Shown here: piece by piece, positions 5,787 to 6,695 of the stretch | Layout of the letters: each line of letters starts with the position of its first letter | Position numbering within the stretch: position 1 is the stretch's first letter | Assembly: GCA_020846515.1 (NCBI GenBank) | Contig: JADLDX010001045.1 | Span: 1 to 6,695, forward strand | DNA: 6,695 nucleotides | Source: Pirellulaceae bacterium | Lineage (GTDB): Bacteria > Planctomycetota > Planctomycetia > Pirellulales > Pirellulaceae | Reading direction: 5' to 3' | The notes under the pieces: generated by a model | Told to the model about the DNA's origin: nothing | Databases searched by the model: none | The model's input: only the letters and a program-made list of their open reading frames with translations | Translations under genes and position numbers: made by a program

Positions 5787-6695
5787 ATGAAGCGCGCGAC
5801 ACCACCGTCATTCTTGACATGCATCCTGGGCGCGCGATGGCGTCGAGCCACTGTTTTGGTGGCAGTGCTTGCTCTGACAATGCTCGGGGGAGCGAGCGGT
5901 TGGTGTGCCGATCCCATACCGCCACGCATTGAAGACCTTTTCTTAACGGACAATGTTGTCGATCCGATTACGCTGGAAGATGGCAAGACGGCCATCTATT
6001 GCCGGTCACGCGTGGATCCGTGGACGCGAACAGTCAAGCAGTCGCTTTGGAAAGTCGACGAGAGCGGACCGCCTCACGCGATGGAATTTGGAGAGCCTGA
6101 TGCTCATAGTCCGGTATTAACTCCAGATGGCAAGTGGGTAATGTTCCTGTCCTCGCGTCCGTTTGCTGATGGCACGCCGGCGTTCGCGCCGGTGCCCCCT
6201 TACTCAGATCCGGCCGTGGATATTTGGTTCATGCCGATCGAAGGTGGTCGGCCACGGCCATTGGGTGGTAAGAACAAGCCGTATGGACGCGTGATCACCG
6301 ATCGCTTTTATGGTCGCATCACCTTTTCCCCCGATGGCCAGCGGCTGGCTTTTGTAGCGGATCTAGGCCTCGATCCTCGCACCGAGGAAGAGCGGCTGAG
6401 TAACGTCATCGTGGTGCGTGAGGATCAGGGTGAAGGATACGAAGGTTACGGGCCAACCCAAGTCTGGGTAGCCGACTTAGCTGGGTTAGCGAAGTCAGAT
6501 AACAAGGCCGAACCGGTTGACCAAGTGATGGCCAGCCAGATCACGCGCGTGACGAAAGATGATTTTTGGTATGGAGACCCACAATGGGCACCTGATGGTT
6601 CGTACCTGGTTGTGCATGCCAATCGGACGGCCCAGCACGAGTCGGTGCGTTTCAGCATCAATCACAACTATGATCTTTGGAAGATTGACCTTCAA
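5787..6695 (+). CDS. Exported S9-type peptidase / PD40 beta-propeller protein, 3'-truncated by window edge
   Basis: The frame is open from ATG 5787 through the right edge (303 codons, no stop). A signal peptide is visible: a basic n-region (MKRATPPS...RWRRA), a hydrophobic core TVLVAVLALTMLGG (about 22-35) and a likely cleavage near residues 38-42 (ASGWCADP), so the product is exported. The rest has propeller repeats of the TolB/WD40-like PD40 kind: HSPVLTPDGKWVMFLSSR (about 107-124), GRITFSPDGQRLAFVAD (176-192) and DPQWAPDGSYLVVHANR (264-280). A weaker one lies near 57-75 (DPITLEDGKTAIY). This is the N-terminal pattern of S9 prolyl oligopeptidase/dipeptidyl-peptidase proteins, which cut peptides from the N-terminus or after Pro. 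The alpha/beta-hydrolase domain with the catalytic Ser-Asp-His would be to the right, so peptidase activity is not shown here; a pure PD40 protein is possible. A GGAG site 6 nt upstream supports the start. Confidence 0.8.
   Translation, partial: MKRATPPSFLTCILGARWRRATVLVAVLALTMLGGASGWCADPIPPRIEDLFLTDNVVDPITLEDGKTAIYCRSRVDPWTRTVKQSLWKVDESGPPHAMEFGEPDAHSPVLTPDGKWVMFLSSRPFADGTPAFAPVPPYSDPAVDIWFMPIEGGRPRPLGGKNKPYGRVITDRFYGRITFSPDGQRLAFVADLGLDPRTEEERLSNVIVVREDQGEGYEGYGPTQVWVADLAGLAKSDNKAEPVDQVMASQITRVTKDDFWYGDPQWAPDGSYLVVHANRTAQHESVRFSINHNYDLWKIDLQ

Noticed and set aside
5693..5995. Short frames on both strands over the start of the S9-like gene (5693-5932 plus, 5762-5995 minus)
   Set aside because: They overlap the signal peptide and propeller start of the S9-like gene, which has a GGAG site and recognisable repeats.

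Overview
The window looks like chromosomal DNA from a planctomycete, probably of the Pirellulales type. The reasons are the SGNH-hydrolase/DUF1080 fusion, a divergent Nramp-like transporter of the 'GTIVGSGEL' type, a lysyl-tRNA synthetase with planctomycete-like wording around motif 2, mostly weak or absent Shine-Dalgarno sites, and moderate GC content. This assignment comes from recalled family features, not from a search.

Layout, left to right. (1) Positions 2-1042 (+) hold the 3' part of a secreted-type SGNH/GDSL hydrolase fused to a DUF1080 (3-keto-disaccharide hydrolase) domain; its 5' end lies outside the window. (2) A Trm112-like small protein follows 18 bp later (1061-1306, +), with a 14-bp perfect palindrome in the gap. 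(3) A small proline-rich lipoprotein (1290-1640, -) overlaps it tail to tail by 17 bp. (4) After about 210 bp without a gene comes an 11-TM Nramp-superfamily transporter (1851-3302, -), whose stop codon sits inside a strong 13-bp hairpin. (5) Upstream of it on the same strand is a stand-alone degenerate response-regulator receiver protein (3391-3864, -). (6) A divergent intergenic region leads to lysS (4035-5630, +). (7) Between lysS and the next gene is a cluster of three REP-like hairpin units (5639-5744), the third inverted. (8) The window ends inside a signal-peptide-bearing S9-type peptidase/beta-propeller gene (5787 to the right edge, +), which is open at its 3' end.

The genes do not form one pathway. 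lysS is housekeeping. The exported hydrolase, the lipoprotein and the S9-like protein are envelope or periplasmic proteins of scavenging type. The transporter and the pseudo-receiver could be one transcription unit. No gap between genes exceeds about 210 bp, and I see no rRNA, tRNA, CRISPR array, transposase or prophage gene.

I do not see a convincing new multi-gene system. The most notable signals are the covarying REP-like hairpins after lysS, the receiver domain that has lost its phosphorylation residues, and the Nramp-fold transporter without the canonical metal-binding motifs.
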